Notes: generated by a model from the sequence alone, not told the origin. Shown: positions 32,833 to 41,842, numbered from the stretch's first letter. The stretch is DNA of 64,000 nucleotides from Desulfosporosinus sp. (GCA_003513495.1 DOPM01000040.1:92667-156666); one strand, 5' to 3'. Program-made: numbers and translations.

Positions 32833-34914
32833 ATGCTGATGAGCGATATGATGACTCGAGATATTCCTCTTCTTCGTGTAAAGGATACCCTGAGGCAGGG
32901 AATAGAGCTTTTGCGTTGGACCAAGTTAGATGCCCTGCCTGTGGTAGATGAACAGAGTTTACTGATCGGAATCTTTACGAAGGCCAATGTATTTGATGCC
33001 TTTTTGGCTGGAGCAGATTCTTCGGAAATAATTGAACGGTATTACAATACCCAGGTCGTGACAGTCAAAGCAGACATTCCTTACCATGAGGTTGAGCAGC
33101 AGGCTAAGCAGACCTCAGTGGGCACAGGTGTTGTTGTTGACAAAGAGGGGAAAGTATTAGGTATATTCACCAAAGTTGACATGATCTTAGCTCTTTTTAG
33201 GGAAGCAGAACAACAAGCTAATAAGATTAATACGGTATATCAAGCCATGCCGAACGGAATTATCGTCGTGGATCAAGATAACCGTATTCAACAAATAAAT
33301 CCTGCCGGCGAAAAAATCCTTGGCTTGAAGCAGGAATCCCTTAAAGAGAAGTCCTTCGATACTGTCATTTCGGGTTTGAACTTAGATTTAGTACTAAGAG
33401 AATCTCAATATCTAGTAGGAGTTCAGACTAAGATGAATCAAGTGAAGGTTCTCTGTAATATAAGCCCTGTGGGTGAGTTGGCCGGAGCTGTGATCGTTTT
33501 CCAAGCTTTAACGGATTTAGACCAAGTAGCCTTAGAGCTAGACGCTACGAAACGCTTATATGAAACATTGCTAACGGTTACAAATATTGCCTATGAGGCG
33601 ATCTTTGTTGTAGACGACCAGGGAAAAATTTCGCTAGTCAATGAGGCCGCCTGTCAATTTTTTGGCAAGAGAGAAAAAGAATTGTTGCAAAAACCAATTG
33701 ATAAAGTTATAGCGAATACTCGGCTTTTGCGAACCTTAAAAACTGGTATGGCAGAAACTAATGAAATCCAAGTTATCTATGGTCGACCGTATATTGTCTC
33801 CCGCTTGCCTATTGTGCGTCAAGGTAAGATTATTGGGGCTGTGGGTAAAATTATCTTCCAGAAATTAGAGGAAGTTAAGGAGGTTGCTCAGAGACTGGCT
33901 CAGCTAGACCTCGAGTTAAATTATTACAAGGAACAAATAGGCCCTACAAGGCAACCGGTTACATTTAATCAGATTATTACTGTCAATCAGGATATGCGCA
34001 GATTGAAGCAAGAGGCTGAAATTGCCGCCCGGGGTAATTCTACAATTATGTTGACAGGGGAAAGTGGTACGGGTAAAGAACTCTTTGCCGAGGCTATTCA
34101 CCAGGCCAGCCCCCACCGAAATGGTCCTTATGTTAAGGTCAATTGTGCAGCAGTTCCGGAAAATCTTCTGGAGTCGGAGTTTTTTGGCTATGCGAGCGGA
34201 GCGTTCACCGGGGCACAAAAAGGAGGCAAGGCGGGTAAGTTTGCCGTTGCTAATGGAGGGACGCTGTTTCTGGATGAGATTGGTGACATGTCTCTTAATT
34301 TACAGAGTAAACTCTTAAGAGTGTTGGAAGAAAGATCGTTTGAACCGGTAGGAAGTAATGAATCTGTGAAAGTCGATGTGAGGATCATTGCTGCTACTAA
34401 TAAGGATCTTATCCAAAAGGTTGCGAGCGGCGAGTTTCGTAGTGACCTATACTATCGTCTAAACGTTATTTCATTCCGGCTTATCCCTATTCGTAATCGG
34501 TCAGAAGACATTATTCCCTTAGTTCACGTCTTTTTAGAACGGCTAAATCAAGATTTCGGTAAACGAATTTCAGGGGTTTCTTCAGAGGTGGAAAAAATTC
34601 TTGTTGCACATCGTTGGCCTGGGAATGTGCGGGAGTTAAAAAATGTGATTGAGAGGGCGGTGAATTTTGCAACGGGCGATTTGCTGGAAGCAGCGGATTT
34701 ACCCTTTTATCTTAGAGAAGAAAAACAAGAAAGGTCATTGTCCCTTGCCAAGGAGTGGAACTTAGAAAATGCCCATGAACATTTAGACAAAGAAACCTTA
34801 GAAAAGGCACTTCTCAAAACGAACGGTAATAAATCCGAGGTCGCCCGACTTTTAGGGATTTCTCGATCATGGCTTTATGAAAAAATTCGGCGTTACGATA
34901 TTAAGAGTCGTTAG
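32833..34914 (+). CDS. Sigma-54-dependent activator with two CBS and two PAS domains
   Basis: A 693-residue enhancer-binding protein. Residues 1-120 form a CBS pair (DALPVVDEQSLLIGIFTK and VVVDKEGKVLGIFTKVD), 133-230 and 245-345 are PAS domains, 375-620 the AAA+ domain with Walker A GESGTGKE (409-416), GAFTGA (456-461), Walker B TLFLDEIGD and WPGN, and 650-690 a Fis-type helix-turn-helix (NKSEVARLLGISRSWLYEKI). The CBS pair suggests sensing of adenine nucleotides or CoA derivatives. GAGGTGAT at 32821-32828 supports ATG 32833. It lies after the thiolase operon, whose two divergent sigma-54 promoters it probably activates; this is inference from position. Confidence 0.93.
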   Translation: MLMSDMMTRDIPLLRVKDTLRQGIELLRWTKLDALPVVDEQSLLIGIFTKANVFDAFLAGADSSEIIERYYNTQVVTVKADIPYHEVEQQAKQTSVGTGVVVDKEGKVLGIFTKVDMILALFREAEQQANKINTVYQAMPNGIIVVDQDNRIQQINPAGEKILGLKQESLKEKSFDTVISGLNLDLVLRESQYLVGVQTKMNQVKVLCNISPVGELAGAVIVFQALTDLDQVALELDATKRLYETLLTVTNIAYEAIFVVDDQGKISLVNEAACQFFGKREKELLQKPIDKVIANTRLLRTLKTGMAETNEIQVIYGRPYIVSRLPIVRQGKIIGAVGKIIFQKLEEVKEVAQRLAQLDLELNYYKEQIGPTRQPVTFNQIITVNQDMRRLKQEAEIAARGNSTIMLTGESGTGKELFAEAIHQASPHRNGPYVKVNCAAVPENLLESEFFGYASGAFTGAQKGGKAGKFAVANGGTLFLDEIGDMSLNLQSKLLRVLEERSFEPVGSNESVKVDVRIIAATNKDLIQKVASGEFRSDLYYRLNVISFRLIPIRNRSEDIIPLVHVFLERLNQDFGKRISGVSSEVEKILVAHRWPGNVRELKNVIERAVNFATGDLLEAADLPFYLREEKQERSLSLAKEWNLENAHEHLDKETLEKALLKTNGNKSEVARLLGISRSWLYEKIRRYDIKSR

Positions 34915-35080
34915 TGGACTTGTTTAACTAAAGCTCCGCGAAGACAATTTCTTTACTGGAAGCACACAACTTCTTAAAGTTCAATTCACAAATTTACCAT
35001 AAATGATGGTTATCATAATAGTGTACCGATTGAAAGTACATACTTTGACGTCGGGAAACTATTTTTAAGGAGGAATTGTC

Positions 35081-35698
35081 ATGAAGATGAAATTGGCGGT
35101 AGGTATTCTAAGTGCTTTGTTGTTGGCAGGTGGGGCTACGGTCGCTTTTGGAGCCACAGATTTGCCAAAGCTCGATGAGCTTAAGAGCTTGACTCAACAA
35201 ATGTTTGTAATTCAGAAGCAAATTGTAGACAAAGAAGTGGAAGCCGGGCTGAGAACGGCTGAACAAGCGGAGACCATGAAGAAGTTTATTGACGAGCGTC
35301 AAGAAGTTCACGAGCAAGCTATAGCTGAAGGCAAAGTTCTTGGTCCTGGTATGGGTAGTAAAGGTATGGGGATACGAAGCAAAGTCAAAATGTTCAGTAA
35401 TGGTGAACCGATGACAGAGGAACAGATTGAAGCTTGGGATGTCGCAGCAAAAGAACGTTTAGCAGCTCAGGTGGAGGCTATGCAGAGTAATGGAAAATTA
35501 ACAAAGGAACAGATTGAAACTTGGAGTAAAGCGGAACAAGCTCAGTTAGACGTTCAAAAAGAGGCTATGAAGAGCGGTTCTTTTGTGCCGGGTGCAATGG
35601 GCGGCATGGGCAAGGGCATGCGTGGCGGTCATCGGGGTGCTTGGGGTGGAAATCTAACGCCAGAAACAACCACCACCACACCAGAAACTGCATCATAG
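35081..35698 (+). CDS. Secreted DUF2680-like protein
   Basis: A 205-residue protein with a clear signal peptide (KLAVGILSALLLAGGATVAFGA, cleavage after about residue 25). The mature part has two related blocks, LTQQMFVIQKQIVDKEVEAG and MQSNGKLTKEQIETWSK, rich in Gln, Lys and Glu, consistent with the helical DUF2680 repeat, and a Gly/Met-rich then Thr-rich tail (TPETTTTTPETAS). Function unknown. ATG 35081 follows AAGGAGG with a 7-nt spacer. It stands alone between the activator gene and convergent minus-strand genes. Confidence 0.75.
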   Translation: MKMKLAVGILSALLLAGGATVAFGATDLPKLDELKSLTQQMFVIQKQIVDKEVEAGLRTAEQAETMKKFIDERQEVHEQAIAEGKVLGPGMGSKGMGIRSKVKMFSNGEPMTEEQIEAWDVAAKERLAAQVEAMQSNGKLTKEQIETWSKAEQAQLDVQKEAMKSGSFVPGAMGGMGKGMRGGHRGAWGGNLTPETTTTTPETAS

Positions 35699-35753
35699 AA
35701 AAATATCCAGTGATTTAGTTAATCTTAGGAGATACTTAAATTTTTAAATTAGG

Positions 35754-35810
35754 ACATTAGCAGATAAGGGCAGCCCCAGTTACGTAGGGGCTGCCTTTAT
35801 CTGCTAATGT
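35754..35810 (+). other. 24-bp stem-loop downstream of the DUF2680-like gene
   Basis: 35754-35777 pairs with 35787-35810 over 24 bp with a single G-U pair and a 9-nt loop. The core is GGGCAGCCCC/GGGGCTGCC. No T-run follows, so it is either a weak terminator or a 3'-end stabiliser for the upstream message. Confidence 0.6.
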
Positions 35811-35818
35811 GTATTAAA

Positions 35819-35849
35819 AAACCTTCCCAGGCAAAGCTTGGGAAGGTTT
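35819..35849 (-). terminator. Terminator for the zinc-ribbon gene
   Basis: AAACCTTCCCAGGC (35819-35832) pairs with 35836-35849 (one G-U pair, loop AAA). On the minus strand the stem is followed by a T-run, about 25 nt after the stop of the 35872-36180 gene. Confidence 0.75.
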
Positions 35850-35871
35850 CAACGATACTAATTAGTTCGAT

Positions 35872-36180
35872 TTACCAATTGCTGCGTGAACGTGGTTGAT
35901 AGCACTCACGGCAATAAACTGGCTTGTCGCCTGATGGTTGGAAAGGAACAGTTGTTTCTTTTCCGCAGGTAGCGCAAATAGCTGGGAACATTTCACGTTG
36001 TTGACGGCCATATCCGCCGCCGCCATTGTTTCTGTTTTGTGCTTTTTTAGCTGCACGGCACTCAGGGCAACGACCAGGTTCGTTAGTAAATCCTTTTTCT
36101 GCATAGAACTCTTGTTCAGATGCAGTAAATTCGAAATCCCGTCCACAGTCTTTGCAATTTAGAATCTTGTCATTAAACAT
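35872..36180 (-). CDS. Small protein with two CxxC zinc-binding modules
   Basis: A 102-residue protein with two treble-clef or zinc-ribbon-like modules: CKDCGRDFEFTASEQEFY...CPEC (residues 9-41) and CATCGKETTVPF...CREC (about 69-92), separated by a Gly/Asn-rich linker (NRNNGGGGYGRQQ). The first module matches the widespread probable zinc-ribbon family whose Firmicute members are similarly short. It may bind nucleic acid or protein; function is unknown. On the minus strand GGAGG precedes ATG 36180. Roughly 200 nt upstream (36181-36377) hold no recognisable gene. Confidence 0.8.
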   Translation of the reverse strand: MFNDKILNCKDCGRDFEFTASEQEFYAEKGFTNEPGRCPECRAAKKAQNRNNGGGGYGRQQREMFPAICATCGKETTVPFQPSGDKPVYCRECYQPRSRSNW

Positions 36181-36377
36181 TATAAAAAAACCTCCACAAA
36201 AATATTACCCGCGCTCTACATGGCAAGTTCACCAACTTCATCCCAGAGCCTAAGGCAATAGAGAAGGTTTGCTTAAATCCACAAGTTTTTACGAGCTTAT
36301 ATTAGTATAACAAATTATCACCAGATGTCAAATAATTATTTGCAAATTAATCCTATTTACGGAGCCTTTATCACATA

Positions 36378-37991
36378 TTAGCTATACATCTTCTCCAAAA
36401 GTGCTTTAACATCTTCATTGTCAAGATATTCATCAAAGGTCATCTGACGATCTAGTAATCCTTTAGGTGTGATTTCAATGATACGGTTTGCAATGGTCTG
36501 GACAAACTGATGGTCTTGAGATACGAACAGGATATTTCCATCTAGGTTTGTCAATGAATTATTGAGTGCTGTAATAGACTCCATATCTAAGTGGTTGGTT
36601 GGTTCATCAAAAATTAGAATGTTCGCTCCGCTGAGCATCATGCGAGAAAGCATACAGCGTACTTTTTCTCCCCCTGAAAGAACACTCGCTTTTTTCAGAG
36701 ATTCATCTCCAGAGAAAAGCATTCTGCCAAGAAATCCACGGACAAAAGATTCATCAGGATCTTTAGAGAACTGTCTTAGCCACTCCACGAGGTTTAAATC
36801 TGTTTCGAAATAGGACGAATTATCAAGAGGAAGATAGGCTTGTGTCGTGGTAACACCCCAGCTATATTCACCGCTGTCAGGCGTGATTTCACCCATTAAT
36901 ACTTTGAACAAGGTGGTCTTAGCAAGGCCATTTGGTCCCACGAAAGCAATTTTATCTCCTTTGTTCATCATAAAGGAGATGTTGTCGAGGATTTTTTCAC
37001 CGTCAATAGTAACAGTCAAGTCTTTGACTGTTAAAATATTGTTGCCTGCTTCCCTATCCGGCGTAAAAGCTATATAAGGATACTTACGAGAGGACGGCTT
37101 GATATCATCTAAGGTTAGCTTCTCAAGTTGTTTTTTACGGGAGGTTGCTTGTTTTGCTTTGGATGCATTAGAGCTAAAGCGTTGGATAAACCGTTGTAGT
37201 TCCTCAATTTTGTCTTCTTTTTTCTTGTTTGCCTCTCGCATTAATCGGAGAGCTAATTGACTGGATTCATACCAGAAATCGTAATTCCCCACGTATAGCT
37301 GAATTTTTCCAAAATCGATATCCGCTATGTGTGTGCATACTTTGTTCAAGAAATGTCGGTCATGGGAGACAACAATGACGGTGTTTTCATAATTATAGAG
37401 GAAGTTTTCCAGCCAGCGGATGGACTGAAGATCAAGGTGGTTGGTAGGTTCATCAAGTAAGAGGATGTTGGGATTCCCAAATAGGGCTTGGGCAAGTAAG
37501 ACCCGAACTTTCTCGTTCCCGCTTAGATCCTTCATCTTACTGTTTTGCAAATCCTTACCGATGCCTAATCCCATTAATAATTCAGAGGCCTCAGACTCTG
37601 CTTGCCAACCGTTGAGTTCGGCAAAATCCCCTTCTAGAATGGAGGCTTTAATTCCGTCCTCTTCAGTAAAGTCTGGTTTAGAGTAAAGAGCGTCCTTTTC
37701 TTCCATAATCTCGTATAGCCTCGAGTGCCCCATTATTACAGTCTTCAACACTTCGAATTCTTCAAACTCAAAGTGATCTTGCTTTAATACTCCAATGCGC
37801 TCCCCGGGTGTAAGAATGACTTCGCCACTGGTTGAGTCAATTTCACCGGAAAGTATTTTTAAAAATGTCGATTTTCCTGCGCCATTGGCTCCGATTAAGC
37901 CGTAACAATTTCCAGGGAGAAATTTTACATTAACATCTTCAAATAAGGCTCTTTTACCAAATCTTAAGGTTATCCCACTGGTACTAATCAT
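36378..37991 (-). CDS. ABC-F family ATPase (YbiT/YkpA type)
   Basis: A 537-residue soluble protein with two ABC ATPase domains and no membrane part, the ABC-F layout of ribosome-associated translation factors. Domain 1 has GANGAGKST (about 34-42) and LLLDEPTNHLD; its signature reads LSGNEKVRV instead of LSGGQ. Domain 2 has the P-loop GPNGLAKTT, with Ala in place of the second-last Gly, and a regular LSGGEKVRC. These oddities occur in several YbiT/YkpA-type relatives, so they are probably family traits. The P-site-tRNA-interaction-like linker lies around residues 240-310. ATG 37991 has AAAGGA upstream. Antibiotic resistance cannot be inferred. Confidence 0.9.
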   Translation of the reverse strand: MISTSGITLRFGKRALFEDVNVKFLPGNCYGLIGANGAGKSTFLKILSGEIDSTSGEVILTPGERIGVLKQDHFEFEEFEVLKTVIMGHSRLYEIMEEKDALYSKPDFTEEDGIKASILEGDFAELNGWQAESEASELLMGLGIGKDLQNSKMKDLSGNEKVRVLLAQALFGNPNILLLDEPTNHLDLQSIRWLENFLYNYENTVIVVSHDRHFLNKVCTHIADIDFGKIQLYVGNYDFWYESSQLALRLMREANKKKEDKIEELQRFIQRFSSNASKAKQATSRKKQLEKLTLDDIKPSSRKYPYIAFTPDREAGNNILTVKDLTVTIDGEKILDNISFMMNKGDKIAFVGPNGLAKTTLFKVLMGEITPDSGEYSWGVTTTQAYLPLDNSSYFETDLNLVEWLRQFSKDPDESFVRGFLGRMLFSGDESLKKASVLSGGEKVRCMLSRMMLSGANILIFDEPTNHLDMESITALNNSLTNLDGNILFVSQDHQFVQTIANRIIEITPKGLLDRQMTFDEYLDNEDVKALLEKMYS

Positions 37992-38208
37992 TATAAATCG
38001 TTCCTTTATATTAGATTTGCCTTTGCTTAAGAATATAGTATATCATTTTATTCCAATAAGGTATAGGTTGTGGAAAAGTCAAGGTGAACAATGGAGATGA
38101 AGTAAGTATATAAAAATAGGCGTAAAGTAAGCCCTCATTACCTAAGAAGGTTGGAGGGCTTTGGTGGGGATCTATTCGCCTATGTCAATGAATCAATGCA
38201 CAATGCAC

Positions 38209-38565
38209 TTAGTGAATGGATTGACCATCTACTTCAGATAATAAGTTCCTTAGAATTAGAATACCTTGCATAGTTCTAGGAAATCCTGCACTAGGTGCTA
38301 CCAGAAGAATGGCGTGTTCAATTTCCTCTTTAGTACATCCACTTTTTATGGCTTTTAAGATATGTGTTCTTAAGGCTCTTGGGTATTGGCACTCAGTAGA
38401 TAGTGCTATTTTGATTAGCCAGCATGTCTTTTCATCTAGAGGGCCTCCATCTTTGTGTACTAACTGACCGTATTTTTCATAGGCCTTATAAATACTCTCG
38501 TGATGTTCAGTAAAATACTTTAAGTTAATCTCTGTACTATCGATATTGTCAAAATAATCATCCAT
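38209..38565 (-). CDS. Carboxymuconolactone decarboxylase/AhpD-fold protein without CxxC
   Basis: A 118-residue protein of the CMD/AhpD fold: KYGQLVHKDGGPLDEKTCWLIKIALSTECQYP and GCTKEEIEHAILLVAPSAGFP. AhpD-type peroxidase partners use a CxxC pair; here the equivalent region reads ECQYPRALRTH, with only one Cys, so thiol-disulfide activity of that type is doubtful. CMD-type decarboxylase members also lack the pair. On the minus strand AAGGAG precedes ATG 38565. A tandem 21-bp direct repeat lies upstream. A short hairpin (AAGCCCTC/GAGGGCTT near 38120-38160) may terminate it. Confidence 0.82.
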   Translation of the reverse strand: MDDYFDNIDSTEINLKYFTEHHESIYKAYEKYGQLVHKDGGPLDEKTCWLIKIALSTECQYPRALRTHILKAIKSGCTKEEIEHAILLVAPSAGFPRTMQGILILRNLLSEVDGQSIH

Positions 38566-38648
38566 AATAGCTACTCCTTCCTGTTTACTACATTATTTTC
38601 AAGTATATACAGCTTTATACATGTAACTTCTAGAATATAGGAATTGTT

Positions 38649-38690
38649 TTTTGTGGATCTACCTTCAATTTTTGTGGGCTTACCTTCAAT
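38649..38690. repeat. Tandem 21-bp direct repeat upstream of the CMD-family gene
   Basis: Two adjacent 21-bp copies, 38649-38669 and 38670-38690, share TTTTGTGG and TACCTTCAAT and differ at three central positions. The 21-bp period is exactly two helical turns, as expected for cooperative binding on one face. It lies about 85-125 bp upstream of the minus-strand start at 38565. Confidence 0.65.
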
Positions 38691-38742
38691 AGGATAGAAT
38701 GGGTCATTCCGCGTGGTATTCAATAAGGAAGTGTACTCAAGC

Positions 38743-39318
38743 CTAAGCTGGTGGAGGTGAAATAATATAATAAATACTGATATAGAAGATAAACACCAAT
38801 AGAACCGCAACATATGCTTTCCATGGTGCAAATTGTTGAACTACTTCTATGATTTTTGCGCAAATAAAATAAATCCAAATGAGTGCAACCCCTATAGAAA
38901 ACAGCATGAGCATTGAAAGAGGAGTGCCCGCTTGAAGTGAAATAAAAGCGGGTAATGCAATAACAGAAGGAATTACAGCGATAGTCGTATTTTGGTAAAG
39001 GATAGCTAAAAAGCCACCACCGCCTAAGCCCCTTGAAGCTGCCCATAAAAGTAAAGTTAACCCAACTTTAGTTAATAGCATCATAATATAACCGGAAAAG
39101 AAAAATACCGCCGGAATGAGACCATCTCTTAATATCGGGGTTTCAATTGTTTTTATTAATTCACTATTAAGGTTAAGAGCTGTAAAGCCATATGATAACC
39201 CCAATAAAATTGAAATTATAGAATTATACCCTCTAGAATTCGTTTCTGGCGCAGAGAGTTCTGCAATAGCCCCTTTGTCTAATAGTAAAGATCTGAAAAC
39301 TAATGTAATTTTTTTCAT
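38743..39318 (-). CDS. YIP1-like membrane protein
   Basis: A 191-residue membrane protein with about five transmembrane helices (near residues 33-50, 68-90, 105-125, 130-155 and 167-187) and a short cytoplasmic N-terminus. The arrangement and the Gly-rich RGLGGGGFLAILYQNT segment agree with the bacterial YIP1 family. Function unknown. GGAGGGAC on the minus strand precedes ATG 39318. It is downstream of the symporter operon but separated by a terminator. Confidence 0.7.
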   Translation of the reverse strand: MKKITLVFRSLLLDKGAIAELSAPETNSRGYNSIISILLGLSYGFTALNLNSELIKTIETPILRDGLIPAVFFFSGYIMMLLTKVGLTLLLWAASRGLGGGGFLAILYQNTTIAVIPSVIALPAFISLQAGTPLSMLMLFSIGVALIWIYFICAKIIEVVQQFAPWKAYVAVLLVFIFYISIYYIISPPPA

Positions 39319-39350
39319 AGTCCCTCCTCATATTATAGAGAAAATAAAGG

Positions 39351-39388
39351 AAGCTGAATCAAAAGCATTAAGTCCTTTGATTCAGCTT
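39351..39388 (-). terminator. Intrinsic terminator of the symporter operon
   Basis: AAGCTGAATCAAA (39351-39363) pairs perfectly with 39376-39388. Read on the minus strand the stem is followed by CCTTTATTTTC, about 90 nt after the symporter stop. Confidence 0.7.
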
Positions 39389-39475
39389 TCAATTATCTAT
39401 ATTATGCAGATATATATTCACATCGTAAATGTATTATAAAATGGGGGTTGTTACACACTACAAAGCCTCAAGCGC

Positions 39476-41125
39476 TTAAAATGCCCATGGCATCATTGAC
39501 CAAATAAAGACAACCGCGCTTATGGAAGTGATAAACAACGCTCCGAATGTGCTGTTGTAACGCTGCGGATTAATATCAGACCAACCATGGATTCTTTCTA
39601 CTAAGCCATCATTTTCAGTTATTGCTTCTTTACTCATTAATGAAGGAATACGGTTTGTAATAGAAGATACCACAATTAAAATTATAAAGCTAAGTGGTAC
39701 AGCAAGCATTCCGCCTGAAAGCCCCATACTATCGGTTAATGCATGACCACTTATAACAATCTTAGGGAAAACGAAGGGTGAAACAACAACATAGACGATC
39801 CCACTGATTGTAGAAGCACATATTGCACCGAAGCGGTTGGCTTTTTTCCACCAAACCCCCATAATAATGAGTGATGCATTGGTAGCACCTGCGAGACCAA
39901 AGGCCCAAAGGATACTAACAATAAGGAAAGCAGGTGGTTTTATCGCTAATAATACAGCTGCAAGACCACCAAGAGCAATGGAAATATATCCAAGACGTAC
40001 TTTCGCTTTATTGGTTAAATCTGGCTTTAATGTTGTAACAATATCTTGAGAAATTAAAGCACCAATAGCAAGTAAATTACCGCTAAGTGTAGATAAACCA
40101 GCTGAGATAGCACCGGCGATAACTAGTGCAGTTACCCATTCAGGGTTATACGCTAAGTTTAGAATAATTGTTAATTTATCAGCATCGCCAGGAGCAATAG
40201 GAATGCCAGTTGTATACTCGAAAAACACTCCGGAAAATCCCATTGCATACGTTGCTGAGAAAACAAGACCAAGTGCTAAAGCAAACCAAATCATTGCTGA
40301 ACGAGCAGTTTTTAAACTAGATGAAGTGTAAACACGCATTGCCAAGTGTGGCAACCCTAGAGATCCGATTGTGAGGGCAGGAATAAGGGCAAAGTACCAC
40401 TTCGCAGGATACTTGTAATCAAAAAAAGTAGGTAAAGCTTCAAGCATTGCTGGTATCATATCAGCATAGAAAAGTGGAGGAAAAAACCATCCAGTACCAC
40501 CCATTGCCTTCATTATTGCACCTAAGGGAACGATAAACATAAGTGCCATGATAACCATCTGAATGGCAGCATTGTTTGTTGCACCGCTCATACCACCTAT
40601 TGTAACGTACCCAACAATTAGGATGCCTCCGACAAATAAACCAGTCATGTAAGGAATGCCTAGTAAAGTCTCAAATGTTACAGCAATTCCTATCATCTGA
40701 CCTAAAGCGTACATAATTGATACTAAAATCATCCAGAGCGCAGCGATAATTGAAGCTTCTTTACCATAGCGTTCTCTAACAAAGTGTGTCGGAGAGTATG
40801 CTCCCATTCGGCGTAAGCTAGTTCCATATATAATTGTTATTAATGGGATCGCTAGAATGAATTGGATCCACAACATCACAAATGGAATTTGGAGACGTAA
40901 AATTAAAGCGGTAACCCCTAGAAATGTTGCCAAACTCATGTAAGTAGATGCCATTGCAAGACCGTTAGTGATTGGTCCTACCCCACCTTTAGTGGCGTAT
41001 AAATCTTGCACTGATGTACTTGCTCGGTTTGAAAGATATGCAACAACGTAGAATACGACAAAGGTTATAAAAACGACAATAATACCCAATAGTGGATTTG
41101 ACAGTTGCCAAACTTGGTTTTCCAA
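39476..41125 (-). CDS. Sodium:solute symporter family protein (acetate/monocarboxylate-like)
   Basis: A 549-residue SSS-family transporter with about 13 helices. The family segments NGLAMASTYMSLATFLGVTA (near 52-71), GLPHLAMRVYTSSS and AGAISAGLSTLSGNLLAIGA are present. The pattern is that of the ActP-like/VC_2705 subgroup, whose members take up short monocarboxylates with Na+ and occur with a small membrane subunit, as here. The start is TTG at 41125, directly after the stop of the small subunit gene, with GGGGGGT 8 nt upstream; no ATG fits. The substrate is not proved. Confidence 0.9.
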   Translation of the reverse strand: MENQVWQLSNPLLGIIVVFITFVVFYVVAYLSNRASTSVQDLYATKGGVGPITNGLAMASTYMSLATFLGVTALILRLQIPFVMLWIQFILAIPLITIIYGTSLRRMGAYSPTHFVRERYGKEASIIAALWMILVSIMYALGQMIGIAVTFETLLGIPYMTGLFVGGILIVGYVTIGGMSGATNNAAIQMVIMALMFIVPLGAIMKAMGGTGWFFPPLFYADMIPAMLEALPTFFDYKYPAKWYFALIPALTIGSLGLPHLAMRVYTSSSLKTARSAMIWFALALGLVFSATYAMGFSGVFFEYTTGIPIAPGDADKLTIILNLAYNPEWVTALVIAGAISAGLSTLSGNLLAIGALISQDIVTTLKPDLTNKAKVRLGYISIALGGLAAVLLAIKPPAFLIVSILWAFGLAGATNASLIIMGVWWKKANRFGAICASTISGIVYVVVSPFVFPKIVISGHALTDSMGLSGGMLAVPLSFIILIVVSSITNRIPSLMSKEAITENDGLVERIHGWSDINPQRYNSTFGALFITSISAVVFIWSMMPWAF

Positions 41126-41395
41126 TTACACTACCCCCCTGCCACCGATTTTAGCGTTTTCTTGATTTTCCTTTTCGATTTCATTATCAATGTGATTTCC
41201 GATTTTACCAGCTACAATAACTAAAATTAGAACCCCGAACCAACCGCTAAGAATTGGGATAATATACATAATTGGAAATCCGAGAAAGTAACCGTCGACT
41301 GGAAAAAATGAAAAGAATAGTCCTAAATGGCCAGAGAATAAAAATAAAAGGGACATAATTATGGTGAACCAGACTTCTTTTTTATAAGCGCCCAT
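41126..41395 (-). CDS. Small membrane subunit of the sodium:solute symporter
   Basis: An 89-residue protein with two transmembrane helices (residues 8-30 and 42-65) and a charged cytoplasmic tail (NHIDNEIEKENQEN). Two-TM proteins of this size precede symporters of the ActP/VC_2705 type (the DUF485 and DUF4212 groups); the exact family here is uncertain. Its TAA stop is immediately followed by the TTG start of the symporter gene, so the two are coupled. On the minus strand AGGAGG lies 8 nt before ATG 41395. It probably stabilises or gates the symporter. Confidence 0.8.
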   Translation of the reverse strand: MGAYKKEVWFTIIMSLLFLFSGHLGLFFSFFPVDGYFLGFPIMYIIPILSGWFGVLILVIVAGKIGNHIDNEIEKENQENAKIGGRGVV

Positions 41396-41811
41396 ATAAA
41401 ATTCCTCCTTCTAAAATATAAGTAATGATAGTTCTCTATAAGTCGTCAAAACAGTAACTAGCTGTGATATAAGCAGCGAAACTAAGAGTGCTCGACCATA
41501 ATATAAATTGTACTTGCCGCTAATTAAATATCTATAAAGCTCCTCCTCAAATTAAAATATTGATTTAATGTTACAATGGAAGTTATAACTTTTCAAGCAA
41601 AATATTTATAATATTTTAAATTTTCTAACAATGTTGAGTGTTAATTTTTTCCTTATAAATCGAAAAATGTTGATTATCAACCTTAACTAACCATATAATT
41701 TAAGCGGCAACTGGTACATCTGAAAAGTGAAGTATGATTACTAGGGAAGTCCGATATTCGCTTTGGCTATGAGAAACTATGTCATAAAATTTATGTCTAC
41801 CTGGAAAAAAG
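41396..41811. other. AT-rich non-coding region
   Basis: Just over 400 nt, strongly AT-rich, between the divergently ending DUF815 gene and the symporter operon start. It should hold the symporter promoter on the minus strand. I found no GG-N10-GC sigma-54 pattern and no reading frame with a plausible start and ribosome site. Confidence 0.5.
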
Positions 41812-41842
41812 AAAAATACCTCCAACTAAAAGTAGGAGGTAT
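41812..41842 (-). terminator. Terminator of the DUF815 ATPase gene
   Basis: ATACCTCC (41816-41823) pairs with GGAGGTAT (41835-41842). On the minus strand the stem continues into TTTTTC, about 90 nt after the stop at 41934. Confidence 0.75.

Noticed and set aside
39116..39439. Plus-strand 107-codon frame opposite the YIP1-like gene
   Set aside because: It lies antisense to a convincing membrane protein gene and its terminator, with no ribosome site.
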